Shown here: one piece after another, positions 8,329-16,471 of the stretch
Numbering within the stretch: position 1 is the stretch's first letter
Layout of the letters: each line of letters begins with the position of its first letter
Assembly (NCBI GenBank): GCA_015056655.1
Contig: SVFV01000021.1
Coordinates: 1-60,094 of the forward strand
DNA: 60,094 nucleotides
DNA from: Butyrivibrio sp.
Lineage (GTDB): Bacteria; Bacillota; Clostridia; Lachnospirales; Lachnospiraceae
Reading direction: 5' to 3'
Translations under genes and position numbers: made by a program
The notes under the pieces: model-generated
What the model saw: the letters and a program-made list of their open reading frames with translations, nothing else
Told to the model about the DNA's origin: nothing
The model's database searches: none

Positions 8329-8621
8329 ACTTTTGCCGTTTTCCCTACTTTTTTCCTAGTCGTTCCCTGCCTTGCCCTTAGATGACCACACTTTACGATT
8401 TACCATTAAAAATCGTTTCGAGATATGGTACAATGTCAAACGTGTTGTTTTCATGGGGTGGATATCTGTAAACAATATCCGTAATAAATTCCCGGCAGGT
8501 GGTTCAGAAATGAGCCACCTGTTTTTATATATCCTTAATAATTCCTACTCTGTTAATATGATATTATGTAAATAGCACACAATTTGTTTGGAGGCCATGT
8601 CCCCGGAGAGGTATCACTTCT
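8329..8621 (+). other. Gene-free stretch holding a short structured transcript candidate
   Basis: No convincing frame is present. A TACAAT -10-like box at about 8428-8433 is followed by a GGATAT/ATATCC hairpin (about 8459-8480). A second hairpin with arms CAGGTGG and CCACCTG (8496-8521) then runs into TTTTTA. Promoter, hairpin and terminator together would make an RNA of about 90 nt, or a terminated leader for the FIST-GGDEF gene. It does not match the c-di-GMP riboswitch cores I know. Function is unknown. Confidence 0.35.
8496..8526 (+). terminator. Rho-independent terminator ahead of the FIST-GGDEF gene
   Basis: Arms CAGGTGG (8496-8502) and CCACCTG (8515-8521) are followed by TTTTTA. It ends either the glycerate kinase transcript or the short RNA described for this gap. 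Confidence 0.65.
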
Positions 8622-10391
8622 ATGATCCAGAAAAAATTTACCTTCCACACTTTTGATGAGCTAAAAAACATAATCGACAATATTGTAAAATCCGAAGATT
8701 ATCAAAAATCTTCCGGCGTTTTGATGCAGCTCTACAATCCCAAAACAGATGCTGGTGATGACGCTATTGTTGATTACATAAATTCGAATTGCAGCAATGT
8801 TTGTCTCATAGGCATAACCTGCGCCAATATTGCTGACAAGGAATATGACATCTCTGAAAATCCCATCGAACTAAATGTTACATATTTTTATAAAACTAAG
8901 CTCATCGAGTATGACTTTGACATGACTGATGCGACTGGTTTCATTGCAGGAAGAATCATGAACGAAGCTCTTCAGGAAATATCTGATACCAAGTGCATGA
9001 TGGTCTGCTATTCATGCAGCAGCACAGTTATCCACTCCTTTACAAGTGAGTTCAGACATCACAGCCTTCCTCTCTTTGGTGCAAAGGCAGGAAGAAGCAT
9101 CAGAGCGCTTAACACAGCAAAGGTTTATGGAAAAAGAGCCAGCTCCAACGGAATTGTAGCTATATTATTCTCTAGCGAAGATCTTCGCCTGTATATGGAC
9201 AACTGCCTTGGCTTTAAGGAAATCGGAGTCGAGATGCTTGTAACCAAGACTGAAGGCGACAACATCATCTCAGAAATTGATCACAGACCTGCAACCGAGG
9301 TTTATTCCAAATACCTGAATGTCCGTCCGGGAAAATACTTCGTACAGAATGTCTGCGAGTTCCCCATGATTTTCCATTGGGAAGACTGCGTAGTTGCCAG
9401 AGTTCCATCTGCTTATGGCGATGACAACTCTATACATTTTACTTCTGAAGTCAGAAAAGGTGAGGCCTTCAGGCTCTCCTACGGCGATGCCGACAATCTT
9501 TTATATATCATCAATAAATCAGTTAAAGGAATCAAAAAATTCAATCCTGAAGCCATATTCTTATTTGAATGTGGTAACAGAGTCAGATTCCTGAAGGATA
9601 GAGCTGTCTGCGAGCCTGACAGTTTCAGAACAATATCTTCTGAACTCTCACTGGCTGTTGGCTATGCAGAGCTATTTTTCTCCTCCACCGGAAATGGCGG
9701 TGCCCTCAACAGCGCTCTCGTCTCCGTCGGACTTACAGAGAATCCTTCTGCGAAAAATGAAATTCGTTCCTGCGTGAACTTTATAGATGATGATGAAGAA
9801 CCGCAAGAAGATGAGCGCGACTACATTCCATTCGTAGACAGAATCCTCCACTTCCTCGAAAAGACATCCTCTGAGCTTGATTCGCTGAACAAGGAGCTTG
9901 GAAAAAAGGCTTCTACCGATCAGCTTACACGCATCTACAACAGGTGGGAGCTTGAGCATAAGATAAATGATGTTCTGGATCTGTGCAGCTCTGATAACTC
10001 TCCTGCCAGCATCATCTTCATGGATATTGACCATTTCAAGCACATCAATGACACCTACGGTCATGATGTTGGCGATATGGTCCTTAGAGCTTCTGTTGAG
10101 CTGATCAGGGATGAGCTTAAGCCTCATCATGTATTTGGCAGATGGGGAGGCGAAGAATTCATCTATGTTCTCCCAAACGTGGCACTTGATGAAGCAGCTG
10201 AATTTGCAGAAACACTACGTGCAAAAATAGAAGAAAACTGCTTTTTAACAGTACAGCACATAACCATGAGCTTTGGTGTCACTGAAAACATCCACAGCGA
10301 TACTCTGGATTCTTTTGTAAAAAGAGCTGACGAAGCCCTTTATACTGCAAAAGAAACCGGCAGAAATAAGGTAGTACAAAAACGGGCATAA
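8622..10391 (+). CDS. FIST-domain sensor with C-terminal GGDEF diguanylate cyclase
   Basis: The product is a predicted cytoplasmic enzyme that makes cyclic di-GMP in response to a small ligand. Residues about 10-200 look like the FIST N domain and 200-375 like FIST C, a pair thought to bind small molecules such as amino acids. A helical linker (about 400-430) leads to the GGDEF domain, which contains FMDIDHFKHINDTYGHDVGD and the active-site loop GGEEF (about 509-513). The Arg-x-x-Asp product-inhibition site normally five residues before that loop is absent. GGAGAGG sits 9 nt before the ATG. It is monocistronic or leads into the channel gene. Confidence 0.85.
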   Translation: MIQKKFTFHTFDELKNIIDNIVKSEDYQKSSGVLMQLYNPKTDAGDDAIVDYINSNCSNVCLIGITCANIADKEYDISENPIELNVTYFYKTKLIEYDFDMTDATGFIAGRIMNEALQEISDTKCMMVCYSCSSTVIHSFTSEFRHHSLPLFGAKAGRSIRALNTAKVYGKRASSNGIVAILFSSEDLRLYMDNCLGFKEIGVEMLVTKTEGDNIISEIDHRPATEVYSKYLNVRPGKYFVQNVCEFPMIFHWEDCVVARVPSAYGDDNSIHFTSEVRKGEAFRLSYGDADNLLYIINKSVKGIKKFNPEAIFLFECGNRVRFLKDRAVCEPDSFRTISSELSLAVGYAELFFSSTGNGGALNSALVSVGLTENPSAKNEIRSCVNFIDDDEEPQEDERDYIPFVDRILHFLEKTSSELDSLNKELGKKASTDQLTRIYNRWELEHKINDVLDLCSSDNSPASIIFMDIDHFKHINDTYGHDVGDMVLRASVELIRDELKPHHVFGRWGGEEFIYVLPNVALDEAAEFAETLRAKIEENCFLTVQHITMSFGVTENIHSDTLDSFVKRADEALYTAKETGRNKVVQKRA

Positions 10392-10447
10392 ATGCAGTAT
10401 TATTAAATTTGCTATTTTTATTAATTGGGGATTTTGGGGGAATAAAA

Positions 10448-11089
10448 ATGTCCGTACTACTTCTTGCAATATTTGACTTTATAGGCACTGTTGCCTTTGC
10501 TATATCTGGCGCCATAACTGGCATCCAGAAAAAGATGGATATATTTGGCGTGAACATCCTCGCCATTATGACAGCATGCGGAGGAGGTCTCACCAGAGAT
10601 ATCGTCATGGGCAATTTTCCGCCCAAGATGTTCATAAATCCGTTCTATGTACTGGTGGCTGCAATCGTAGCCAATATCGTATTTTTTATCATGTTCTTTC
10701 ATAAGGGCGTACCAGAGAAATTCACAGGCGCCTTCGACAAAGGGCTCTTTATTTCAGACACACTTGGACTTGCTGCCTTCATGGTAGATGGCGTCATGAT
10801 CGGTGCAAACTTTGGCTACGAGGACGACCTTTTCCTTCTGGTATTTCTTGGCTTCATCACAGGCGTTGGCGGCGGAGTACTCAGAGATGTACTCTCAATC
10901 CAGATGCCAGCCATCTTTGTAAAGCATGTCTACGCCCTCCCAGTAATAATCGGCGGAATCGTCATGGTATCCATGCATGAAATCATGCACACCTGGAACA
11001 TCGCCATGATCAGCAGCTTCGCCCTTGTCATCCTACTTAGAGTCATGGCCAGACACTACCTCTGGAACCTCCCCAAGGTCCAGTTTTAG
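10448..11089 (+). CDS. TRIC/UPF0126-family membrane channel
   Basis: This 213-residue protein has about six to seven hydrophobic helices and two repeats of the glycine-rich UPF0126 motif (GGGLTRDIVMG near residue 52 and GVGGGVLRDVLS near 150). The family includes bacterial TRIC-type cation channels and YadS/YicG. The ATG at 10448 follows GGGGGA; an upstream in-frame ATG at 10409 has no ribosome site. A terminator follows at 11114. The ion carried and the physiological role are unknown. Confidence 0.85.
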   Translation: MSVLLLAIFDFIGTVAFAISGAITGIQKKMDIFGVNILAIMTACGGGLTRDIVMGNFPPKMFINPFYVLVAAIVANIVFFIMFFHKGVPEKFTGAFDKGLFISDTLGLAAFMVDGVMIGANFGYEDDLFLLVFLGFITGVGGGVLRDVLSIQMPAIFVKHVYALPVIIGGIVMVSMHEIMHTWNIAMISSFALVILLRVMARHYLWNLPKVQF

Positions 11090-11111
11090 TGGGGAATACT
11101 TTCTAAAGAAA

Positions 11112-11140
11112 CGAAAACCGAGGCTTTTGCCTCGGTTTTT
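11112..11140. terminator. Bidirectional terminator
   Basis: Perfect 11-base arms AAAACCGAGGC and GCCTCGGTTTT flank a TTTT loop, with A-rich and T-rich flanks. It lies between the convergent channel and nuclease genes. Confidence 0.85.
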
Positions 11141-12119
11141 ATGGTTTACATCTTCCACAAGGCCTAAAGCCCTGCTCTATAATTTCATCCCTCGTTGCAT
11201 CCTCAAAATAAATCTTATTCTTTTCTTTCATGTCAGATACGCTACTGCAATCCGGATAATGGAATACGTGTGAATTGCGATTGCCAATATAGGAATAAGA
11301 ACTCTCCGGTGTTGACCTTGATGTATTTTCCACACTATCATCGCTTCCGGTTATAGCGAACTCATCAAGTGAAAACGTGGTTTTCTCATTATCAGCAACA
11401 GTCTGATCTGCCTTGTAATCCTCATCAAGTTTATTGGATCCATCCGAATAATCTATAATCACACCCGGCTGAACGTTATAACAGAACACATTGAAGCTTA
11501 CACCCTTGCCATTATCCTCAACAGACAAAGCTTCCATCTTTACGCCATCGCACAGAAGATTATCTCCCTCAAACACCGGAGTAACCCTGTACATCACATG
11601 ATTCCCAGTACTTCTGATATAATCTGCTACCTCGTTCTCATAAGGCAACATACCTTCCACATTCATGTATCTGGTACCGGTTATCAGATTCTGCTCGTTG
11701 GCATTCTCGCCCGTCAACTGGAATCCTATCATATGGCACCTGTTGTACAGATACGGAGGATCTGAATCTACAAGCCCTGGATACTTCTTCTGCTTCCATC
11801 CTGTAGGCTTAACCATGCTGATTGACTCACGATCCTTTGTAGGCATGAGATCCTCACCAATACTTGCTATAGCAGAAGTGCATCTCCCGAGCTCGTCCAG
11901 CTCACCATAACTTTCAAAAGATGTCTTTGTTATCTCGCCCTTTGTAAACTCAGGTTTATTGTCATTTATTGTAATCGCAGGACTTCCACTATAAGCAGGA
12001 ATCTCACTTTCTGCAGCTTTTTCCTTATCTGCTGCACACGTCCCCAAGAGATTTGCGCACAGAAAGATAGTTGCAAGCGTAACTGAACATATCATTCTAG
12101 AAAAAAATGCATTTCTCAT
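11139..12119 (-). CDS. Secreted DNA/RNA non-specific endonuclease
   Basis: This is a predicted extracellular nuclease of the NucA/EndA beta-beta-alpha-metal type. A signal peptide covers the first 30 residues. The core contains LYNRCHMIGFQLTGENANEQ, where the usual DRGH is NRCH but the catalytic His and the downstream Asn are present. It continues with LITGTRYMNVEGM. After a flexible acidic stretch, the last 50 residues (HVFHYPDCSSV and GFRPCGRCKP) form a Cys/His cluster like the Ada-type metal-binding tail found on secreted nucleases. The ATG at 12119 has GAGG nine bases upstream; the ATG at 12128 directly abuts it. Confidence 0.85.
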   Translation of the reverse strand: MRNAFFSRMICSVTLATIFLCANLLGTCAADKEKAAESEIPAYSGSPAITINDNKPEFTKGEITKTSFESYGELDELGRCTSAIASIGEDLMPTKDRESISMVKPTGWKQKKYPGLVDSDPPYLYNRCHMIGFQLTGENANEQNLITGTRYMNVEGMLPYENEVADYIRSTGNHVMYRVTPVFEGDNLLCDGVKMEALSVEDNGKGVSFNVFCYNVQPGVIIDYSDGSNKLDEDYKADQTVADNEKTTFSLDEFAITGSDDSVENTSRSTPESSYSYIGNRNSHVFHYPDCSSVSDMKEKNKIYFEDATRDEIIEQGFRPCGRCKP

Positions 12120-12167
12120 AGTTTTCATCCTCGATCATAATTCCTACTTCTTAGTACAGTAAAGGAA

Positions 12168-12386
12168 TTAGCCATCAATATGAATGTTCCCAAAGCAATG
12201 TGTACATTCAACGTCATCAAGCATTACATCTACTGATGTTAACTCCTGACAGTTAGGGCAGCTACTCTCCATCATCTGAGTTTTTGCTGCTTCTGCTGTC
12301 ATATGTCCGCTGAATCCAGCTCCTGTAACAATTGCAGCTGCTACCATAACCATTGCTAATCTCTTTACCATCATGTTCCCCTTCAT
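12168..12386 (-). CDS. Small secreted protein with paired Cys-x-x-Cys motifs
   Basis: The 72-residue product starts with a signal peptide (MVKRLAMVMVAAAIVTGAG) probably cleaved after Ala-Glu-Ala-Ala. The mature part has CPNC and CTHC, which together could bind one zinc ion. The gene precedes the secreted nuclease on the same strand with about 50 nt between them, so the two are likely co-expressed. GAGGTG is near the ATG; further ATGs four and five codons on are possible starts. Function is unknown. Confidence 0.7.
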   Translation of the reverse strand: MKGNMMVKRLAMVMVAAAIVTGAGFSGHMTAEAAKTQMMESSCPNCQELTSVDVMLDDVECTHCFGNIHIDG

Positions 12387-12668
12387 TTTAACACCTCACT
12401 CCGATTTATGTTTTGTTTTCGTTTCCCTGTAAGAACATGATACATGGAGTGAACGTTATTCTGTATATCCAAGAACGCAAAATGACTATTTGTAATCCTC
12501 TATTATAGCTAAGTGTTCTCATTCCAATATAAAGTTCGTATTGGTGGGTAGCATAGCCAAATCAACCACTACTATGGAGAAAGCCACAAACAATGGCTAT
12601 AATAAAATTATAGAATTGAAAAAATGCCCTTTATCCCAATCATACTGATAAAAGAAAGGCTCATTTCC

Positions 12669-13514
12669 ATGGTCAAAATCAAGCTATTTCCAGACAAAGA
12701 TGTCCTCGCTGAAAAAATAACAATAAAAGCTGACGGCCACAAAATCCCCCTTCTAGTTCTTAGAAAAAAGGGATCCACTGGCAAAGTTCCTGGTGTGCTT
12801 TGGTGCCATGGCGGCGGATATGCCACAGGCATGAAGGAAATGGTTTACATGGGCCGTGCGGAAAACCTCGTTAAAAAGTTTGGTGTTGTTGTAGTTTCTG
12901 TAGGCTACAGACTCTCCGCTTTTCATCCATATCCCGACGGGTTCAATGACTGCTATGCTGCGCTTTTGTATCTTAAAGAAAATGCTGAAGGCCTCGGCAT
13001 CCGAGATGACCAGATCATGGTTGGCGGAGAAAGTGCTGGTGGTGGACTCTGCGCTGCACTATGCATGAAAGCAAGAGACACAGGTGATGTGAACATAGCC
13101 TTCCAGATGCCACTTTATCCCATGATTGATAACCACGATACCGACAGTTCAAGGGATAACCATGCAAAAGTGTGGAACACAAAACGCAATCACCAGGCAT
13201 GGGCTATGTACCTCAGAAAAATAAACAAGGACAACGTACCAGTATACGCTGCCCCTGCAAGACAGACTGACTATCGCAATCTGCCACCTACTTATACATT
13301 TGTCTGCACTGCCGAACCCTTCCTTGATGAAACAAAAACCTTCATCGAGAACCTTCAAGAAGCCGGCGTTGATGCAACCCTTGATATCTACGAAGGAATG
13401 TACCACGCCTTCGATATGTATGAACCAGACTCTGAAATATCAAAAACCGCTATTGCTAAGTTTGAAGAAAAGTTTGGATATGCTATAGAGCATTATTTTA
13501 CCTCGCAGAACTAA
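12669..13514 (+). CDS. Alpha/beta hydrolase, hormone-sensitive-lipase-like esterase
   Basis: This is a serine hydrolase expected to cleave short acyl or acetyl esters. It shows the oxyanion motif HGGG (in WCHGGGYATG), the nucleophile elbow GESAGGG and a C-terminal DIYEGMYHAFDMY segment carrying the catalytic His. This order is typical of the HSL/acetyl-esterase family. The ATG at 12669 has AAAGG nine bases upstream; an in-frame ATG at 12624 would add 15 residues but lacks a ribosome site. No signal peptide is present. It is a lone plus-strand gene between minus-strand neighbours. Confidence 0.88.
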   Translation: MVKIKLFPDKDVLAEKITIKADGHKIPLLVLRKKGSTGKVPGVLWCHGGGYATGMKEMVYMGRAENLVKKFGVVVVSVGYRLSAFHPYPDGFNDCYAALLYLKENAEGLGIRDDQIMVGGESAGGGLCAALCMKARDTGDVNIAFQMPLYPMIDNHDTDSSRDNHAKVWNTKRNHQAWAMYLRKINKDNVPVYAAPARQTDYRNLPPTYTFVCTAEPFLDETKTFIENLQEAGVDATLDIYEGMYHAFDMYEPDSEISKTAIAKFEEKFGYAIEHYFTSQN

Positions 13515-13534
13515 TAGCATTTCAGAAAAAACTC

Positions 13535-13786
13535 TCAATCATTCAAAAGCCGCATTAGCAGCTGTTCCTTATTCTCTATAAACATCTTGGTTATCTGGTA
13601 ACTGTCCGTATCCTCATAATCAATAGGATGAATCTGTCCATCATCAAAACTCAGTATCTCAGCCCCAGGTATACCGAGAAGAATCGGCGAATGCGTAACC
13701 ATAATGAACTGGGCATCTTCTTTGGCGCAGTTTACAATCTCCAACAAAAGAGTAAGCTGTCTCTGCGGTGACAACGCAGCCCTCAT
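13535..13786 (-). pseudogene. Remnant of an AAA/SMC-like ATPase (C-terminal end only)
   Basis: The readable 83 residues contain AALSPQRQLTLL and FIMVTHSPILLGIPGAEIL, the D-loop and H-loop parts of an AAA_21/OLD-like ATPase that normally follow DEPE. Immediately upstream the frame shifts: moving one base gives FLEWNEAALSP, where FLDEPEAALSP is expected. No Walker A or earlier part exists, because the peptide deformylase gene ends 16 nt away. It is a decayed tail left by deletion or recombination and is probably not expressed. Confidence 0.7.
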
Positions 13787-13801
13787 TCCACTCTAAAAAA
13801 A

Positions 13802-14212
13802 TTATATTAGGATTCCTGAAAAATGATCGATTTCATGCTGTATTATCTGAGCTGTAAAATCGCTGTACTTTCCGTGCTTTGGCTTGAAGTCCTGGTCCAG
13901 GTAATCGACCTCGATCTCTTTATATCTGGTGCAGGGTCTTACGCCATCCAAAGAAAGACAACTCTCCTCCGTCTGATAAGCTCCGGTCTTCTTAGTGATA
14001 ACAGGATTGATCATTGGGAAAATAAAAGGTCCCATAGCCACCACAATGATCTGCTTCTTTACGCCGATCATGTTCGCAGCCATTCCCACGCACCTATCCT
14101 GATTTGCTCTTAATGTATCCAAAAGATCTTCTACAACCTGCCTGTCTGCCTCTGTCGCAGGCTCTGACTTCTGCTGTAAAAAGAACTGATCTCTAACTAT
14201 CTGCTTAACCAT
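13802..14212 (-). CDS. def: Peptide deformylase
   Basis: This metalloenzyme removes the formyl group from new protein N-termini. Motif 1 is GMAANMIG (a variant of GxGxAAxQ seen in short Firmicute deformylases), motif 2 is EESCLS with the metal Cys, and motif 3 is QHEIDH with both metal His and the catalytic Glu. At 136 residues it belongs to the short class. Because motif 1 lacks the usual Gln, it may be an accessory copy. It ends directly beside the ATPase remnant. Confidence 0.88.
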   Translation of the reverse strand: MVKQIVRDQFFLQQKSEPATEADRQVVEDLLDTLRANQDRCVGMAANMIGVKKQIIVVAMGPFIFPMINPVITKKTGAYQTEESCLSLDGVRPCTRYKEIEVDYLDQDFKPKHGKYSDFTAQIIQHEIDHFSGILI

Positions 14213-14236
14213 CCTGAACTATTGCTCCTCCACTTT

Positions 14237-14578
14237 TCATTCCCACTTCTTCCACACATCAGGCTGATATCCCAGTGTAGATTGTTTACCATTTCTAACT
14301 ACCGGAGTCTTGATTATCTGCTGATTTTCAAGAAGCTTCTCAAGTTTGTCTTCATCCGAGATGTATTGAATAAGAGCAACTGCATCCTTATCCTTCGCAT
14401 CAGGATTTATCATGTTCATGATACCGCCGTTAGCACTTGCAACAGATGTGAGTTCTCCTTTGCTCATGCTCTTTTCCTTCATATCAATGAACTGAAACTT
14501 GATACCACGTTCCTTGAAAAAACGCTCCGCTTTCTTTGTATCATTACATTTACGAGTACCAAAAATTTGTATGTTCAT
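14237..14578 (-). CDS. ArsC/Spx-family thioredoxin-fold protein
   Basis: The 113-residue protein has the ArsC/Spx/YffB fold: N-terminal strand and GTRKCNDTKKAERFF with a single redox Cys (residue 11, Cys-x-x-Thr), and a TPVVRNGKQSTLGY segment with the cis-Pro. With only one Cys and no arsenic genes nearby, arsenate reduction is less likely than a thiol-redox or Spx-like role. AGAGG lies 8 nt before the ATG. The upstream region carries a TATAAT box and three phased palindromes, so this gene is probably under dedicated control. Confidence 0.82.
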   Translation of the reverse strand: MNIQIFGTRKCNDTKKAERFFKERGIKFQFIDMKEKSMSKGELTSVASANGGIMNMINPDAKDKDAVALIQYISDEDKLEKLLENQQIIKTPVVRNGKQSTLGYQPDVWKKWE

Positions 14579-14620
14579 AGCTTTAACCTCTGTATTTATA
14601 TACTAAATTCTACATGGAAG

Positions 14621-14731
14621 ATTATAGCTGAAAATATGCAAAAGCGGAATTTGTCGTGTACGTACGATAAATATAGGATATTTTATCGTGCGCACACGAC
14701 AAAATATCCAAAATCCATCGTATGCACACGA
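14621..14731 (-). promoter_or_regulatory. Promoter with three phased palindromic operators
   Basis: TATAAT on the minus strand (14621-14626) serves the ArsC/Spx-like gene, while the matching -35 (about 14644-14649, TTCCGC) is poor. Upstream are three copies of TCGT-N6-ACGA at 14654-14667, 14686-14699 and 14718-14731, exactly 32 bp apart, which is three turns of DNA. Their centres fall near -47, -79 and -111. A weak -35 plus phased upstream sites fits an activator. The binding protein is unknown. Confidence 0.65.
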
Positions 14732-14737
14732 TACATC

Positions 14738-14932
14738 TCAAAAATCGTCATCCTCATCACCCATGGCCCAGAGCCATGCCTCTCTATCTTCGCGATCTTT
14801 TTCCAACTCTCTCTGCCTGCGCCAGAACTCCTTCTTCTCAGAACGTGACATATCCTTTGTGAGCTTCTCGATTTCTTTGTCAGTGAGCCTTACATCATGC
14901 TCATCACTTGAAAACAATCCGAATAATCCCAT
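14738..14932 (-). CDS. Small charged hypothetical protein
   Basis: The 64-residue soluble product begins MGLFGLFSSDEHD and continues with a highly charged helix (MSRSEKKEFWRRQRELEKDR), ending in an acidic tail GDEDDDF. AGGAGG lies 6 nt before the ATG. It starts 18 nt after the stop of the secreted Cys/His protein gene, so the two are likely one transcript. The family is not recognised; a GLFGLF start is common in small Lachnospiraceae proteins. Confidence 0.65.
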   Translation of the reverse strand: MGLFGLFSSDEHDVRLTDKEIEKLTKDMSRSEKKEFWRRQRELEKDREDREAWLWAMGDEDDDF

Positions 14933-14950
14933 TACATACCTCCTGTTTCC

Positions 14951-15487
14951 TTAGTAGTTATCGTTCCAGTAATCCTCTGCTGCGTCGTATGCCTCATCCT
15001 CATCTTCGTAATCATCCTCGTAGTCGTAGAACTCCTCATACTTATCGTCTGCAAAATCCTGAGCAGACTTGTAGTCATGAACTCCATAATAATCGTAACT
15101 CTTTTTCACTTTACCCACGGAGTCGCTATTCTTTGATGTACTCTTGCTACCTGAATAGGAATTACTACTTGATGTATCCTTCGGCTTATGCTCATAGCAA
15201 TAGATACTTCCCGTACTTCTCTTCCTGGTACATCCTGACTTAGCGCAATGTTTTGTACTTGTAGTAGACGAATAACTCTTACTGCCAGAATATGAACTAC
15301 TGCTGGAACTACTACTTGAAGTTCCTCCCTTATGCTCATAGCAGTAGATACTTCCTGTACTTCTCTTCCTGGTGCATCCCGACTTAGCACATTGGCTATT
15401 ATATGCAGTTGCACGCACAGATACAGTTCCTAAAAGGGTAATCGCAACAGCGAATGCTATTAAAAGACAAATGATTGATTTCTTCAT
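14951..15487 (-). CDS. Secreted protein with two Cys/His repeats and an acidic tail
   Basis: A signal peptide (residues 1-27) is followed by two nearly identical modules with the pattern Cys-x4-Cys-x9-Cys-x2-His (about 33-53 and 81-101). They are separated by serine runs, and a Tyr/Asp/Glu-rich tail of about 60 residues follows. Each module could bind one metal ion. The serine linkers look like surface-protein spacers, but no anchor motif is present. AGGAGG precedes the ATG. The nearly identical DNA of the two modules points to recent internal duplication. Function is unknown. Confidence 0.75.
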   Translation of the reverse strand: MKKSIICLLIAFAVAITLLGTVSVRATAYNSQCAKSGCTRKRSTGSIYCYEHKGGTSSSSSSSSSYSGSKSYSSTTSTKHCAKSGCTRKRSTGSIYCYEHKPKDTSSSNSYSGSKSTSKNSDSVGKVKKSYDYYGVHDYKSAQDFADDKYEEFYDYEDDYEDEDEAYDAAEDYWNDNY

Positions 15488-15624
15488 AAAGACCGCCTCC
15501 TTATTTCTCGCGAAAACGGTGTGGTTCCTCTATATACAAGATATATCTATTATACTTGTAAATATAGTTCTGTTTCTGCAAAATAGAACCGCCATTTTCG
15601 CCTGGATTATCTATGTTTCCTACT

Positions 15625-15653
15625 AAAATAAGAATAATCCTTTATGTGTCCTA
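15625..15653 (-). promoter_or_regulatory. Promoter-like element A sharing its spacer with 20676-20704
   Basis: On the minus strand TAGGAC and TATTTT are 17 nt apart, upstream of the two-repeat secreted protein. The 17-base spacer is identical at 15 positions to that of the element at 20676-20704, more than two unrelated promoters should share, which suggests a common regulator. A closer TATAAT (15548-15553) may be an alternative start. Confidence 0.4.
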
Positions 15654-15683
15654 TATTTACACCAGGTCCTCAAGTGGACGGTC

Positions 15684-15712
15684 AAAAAAAGAGCGATGCT
15701 CATGCACCGCTC
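15684..15712 (-). terminator. Terminator of the metallo-hydrolase gene
   Basis: On the minus strand GAGCGGTGC, loop ATGA and GCATCGCTC are followed by seven Ts, just past the stop of the gene at 15724. Confidence 0.8.
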
Positions 15713-15723
15713 AGCAAACCATA

Positions 15724-16404
15724 TTAAAAATTCATCAAATCATTTAGCGTATCTTCCGTCTCAACCGGAACCCAATGGCCTTCAACGCAGATTTCAGGAT
15801 CTATAGTTTTGATAGTCTTCTCAAGCTTTCTGCAGAGATCCTCTCGTTTGATCCCTGTAAGGAACTCATCTCCGGCACAATCTCCAATGAAAAGAACATC
15901 ATCCTCGCGTATATAAACAAGCGTGGAATCATCCGTGTGAGGCGCTTCACTCTCCATGATATCAACGTGAACACCACCCAGGTCGAGTGACATTTCTCCG
16001 GAAAAGACCATATCCGCCAACGTCACAATTACTTCTTTATTTTCGGCATATTCTCGCCTGATACTTTCATGAAGACCAAAGAATTCATCCGGTCCATTCT
16101 TTTCAATCTTCTCCTGCCACTCGGCCAAGTATTCGTTCGTCCTCTTATTTGCTATACAAAGACCATTAACCGCATGCATACCAAAAGTGTGATCCCAGTG
16201 CCAATGCGTAAGCACAGTCAGGCTTGGAAGCGATAGATTTTCTTTTTCCAAAAGAGAATAAAACTCTTCCGTATGCGCCTTGGAGTGACCTGCATCAATC
16301 GCAAGGCTCCAATTATCACCCCTGACATAGCCAAGATTTGGCCTGTCTCGCTCAGTTTCAAATGGCATATACCATATGTGTTCAGTAAGCCTTTTTAACT
16401 CCAT
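15724..16404 (-). CDS. Metallo-beta-lactamase-fold hydrolase
   Basis: This is a predicted two-metal hydrolase with unknown substrate. The metal motif HxHxDH appears as HWHWDH (about residues 70-75 of the 226-residue form). A later His in SEAPHTDDS, the Asp in LFIGDCAGD and a final VEGHWVP supply the other ligands. The ATG at 16404 is preferred, with GGGGG or GAGG just upstream; a GTG at 16428 would add eight residues. It follows the VWA gene on the same strand and ends at a strong terminator. Confidence 0.85.
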   Translation of the reverse strand: MELKRLTEHIWYMPFETERDRPNLGYVRGDNWSLAIDAGHSKAHTEEFYSLLEKENLSLPSLTVLTHWHWDHTFGMHAVNGLCIANKRTNEYLAEWQEKIEKNGPDEFFGLHESIRREYAENKEVIVTLADMVFSGEMSLDLGGVHVDIMESEAPHTDDSTLVYIREDDVLFIGDCAGDEFLTGIKREDLCRKLEKTIKTIDPEICVEGHWVPVETEDTLNDLMNF

Positions 16405-16471
16405 ACCCCCTATAACCTCGTAATCCACGCTGTAAATTTTCTGGCGTAACGCCTCTAGTGAACATTATATA

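Noticed and set aside
8372..8575. 67-codon plus-strand frame after glycerate kinase
   Set aside because: It has no ribosome site, runs through a terminator hairpin and shows no protein-like composition.
12624..12668. Longer start for the esterase
   Set aside because: No Shine-Dalgarno sequence precedes 12624, while AAAGG sits nine bases before the ATG at 12669.
14654..14731. CRISPR-like spacing of three short repeats
   Set aside because: The repeats are 14-bp palindromes with 18-bp A/T-rich gaps, too short for CRISPR, and no cas gene is near.
14222..14848. Plus-strand open frame of 208 codons over the ArsC/Spx-like gene
   Set aside because: It has no ribosome site and poor codon choice, and it lies opposite a clear gene; it is a shadow frame.
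15488..15600. A 21-codon minus-strand frame upstream of the Cys/His secreted protein
   Set aside because: It has only a weak ribosome site and no recognisable product; the region is more likely an untranslated leader.
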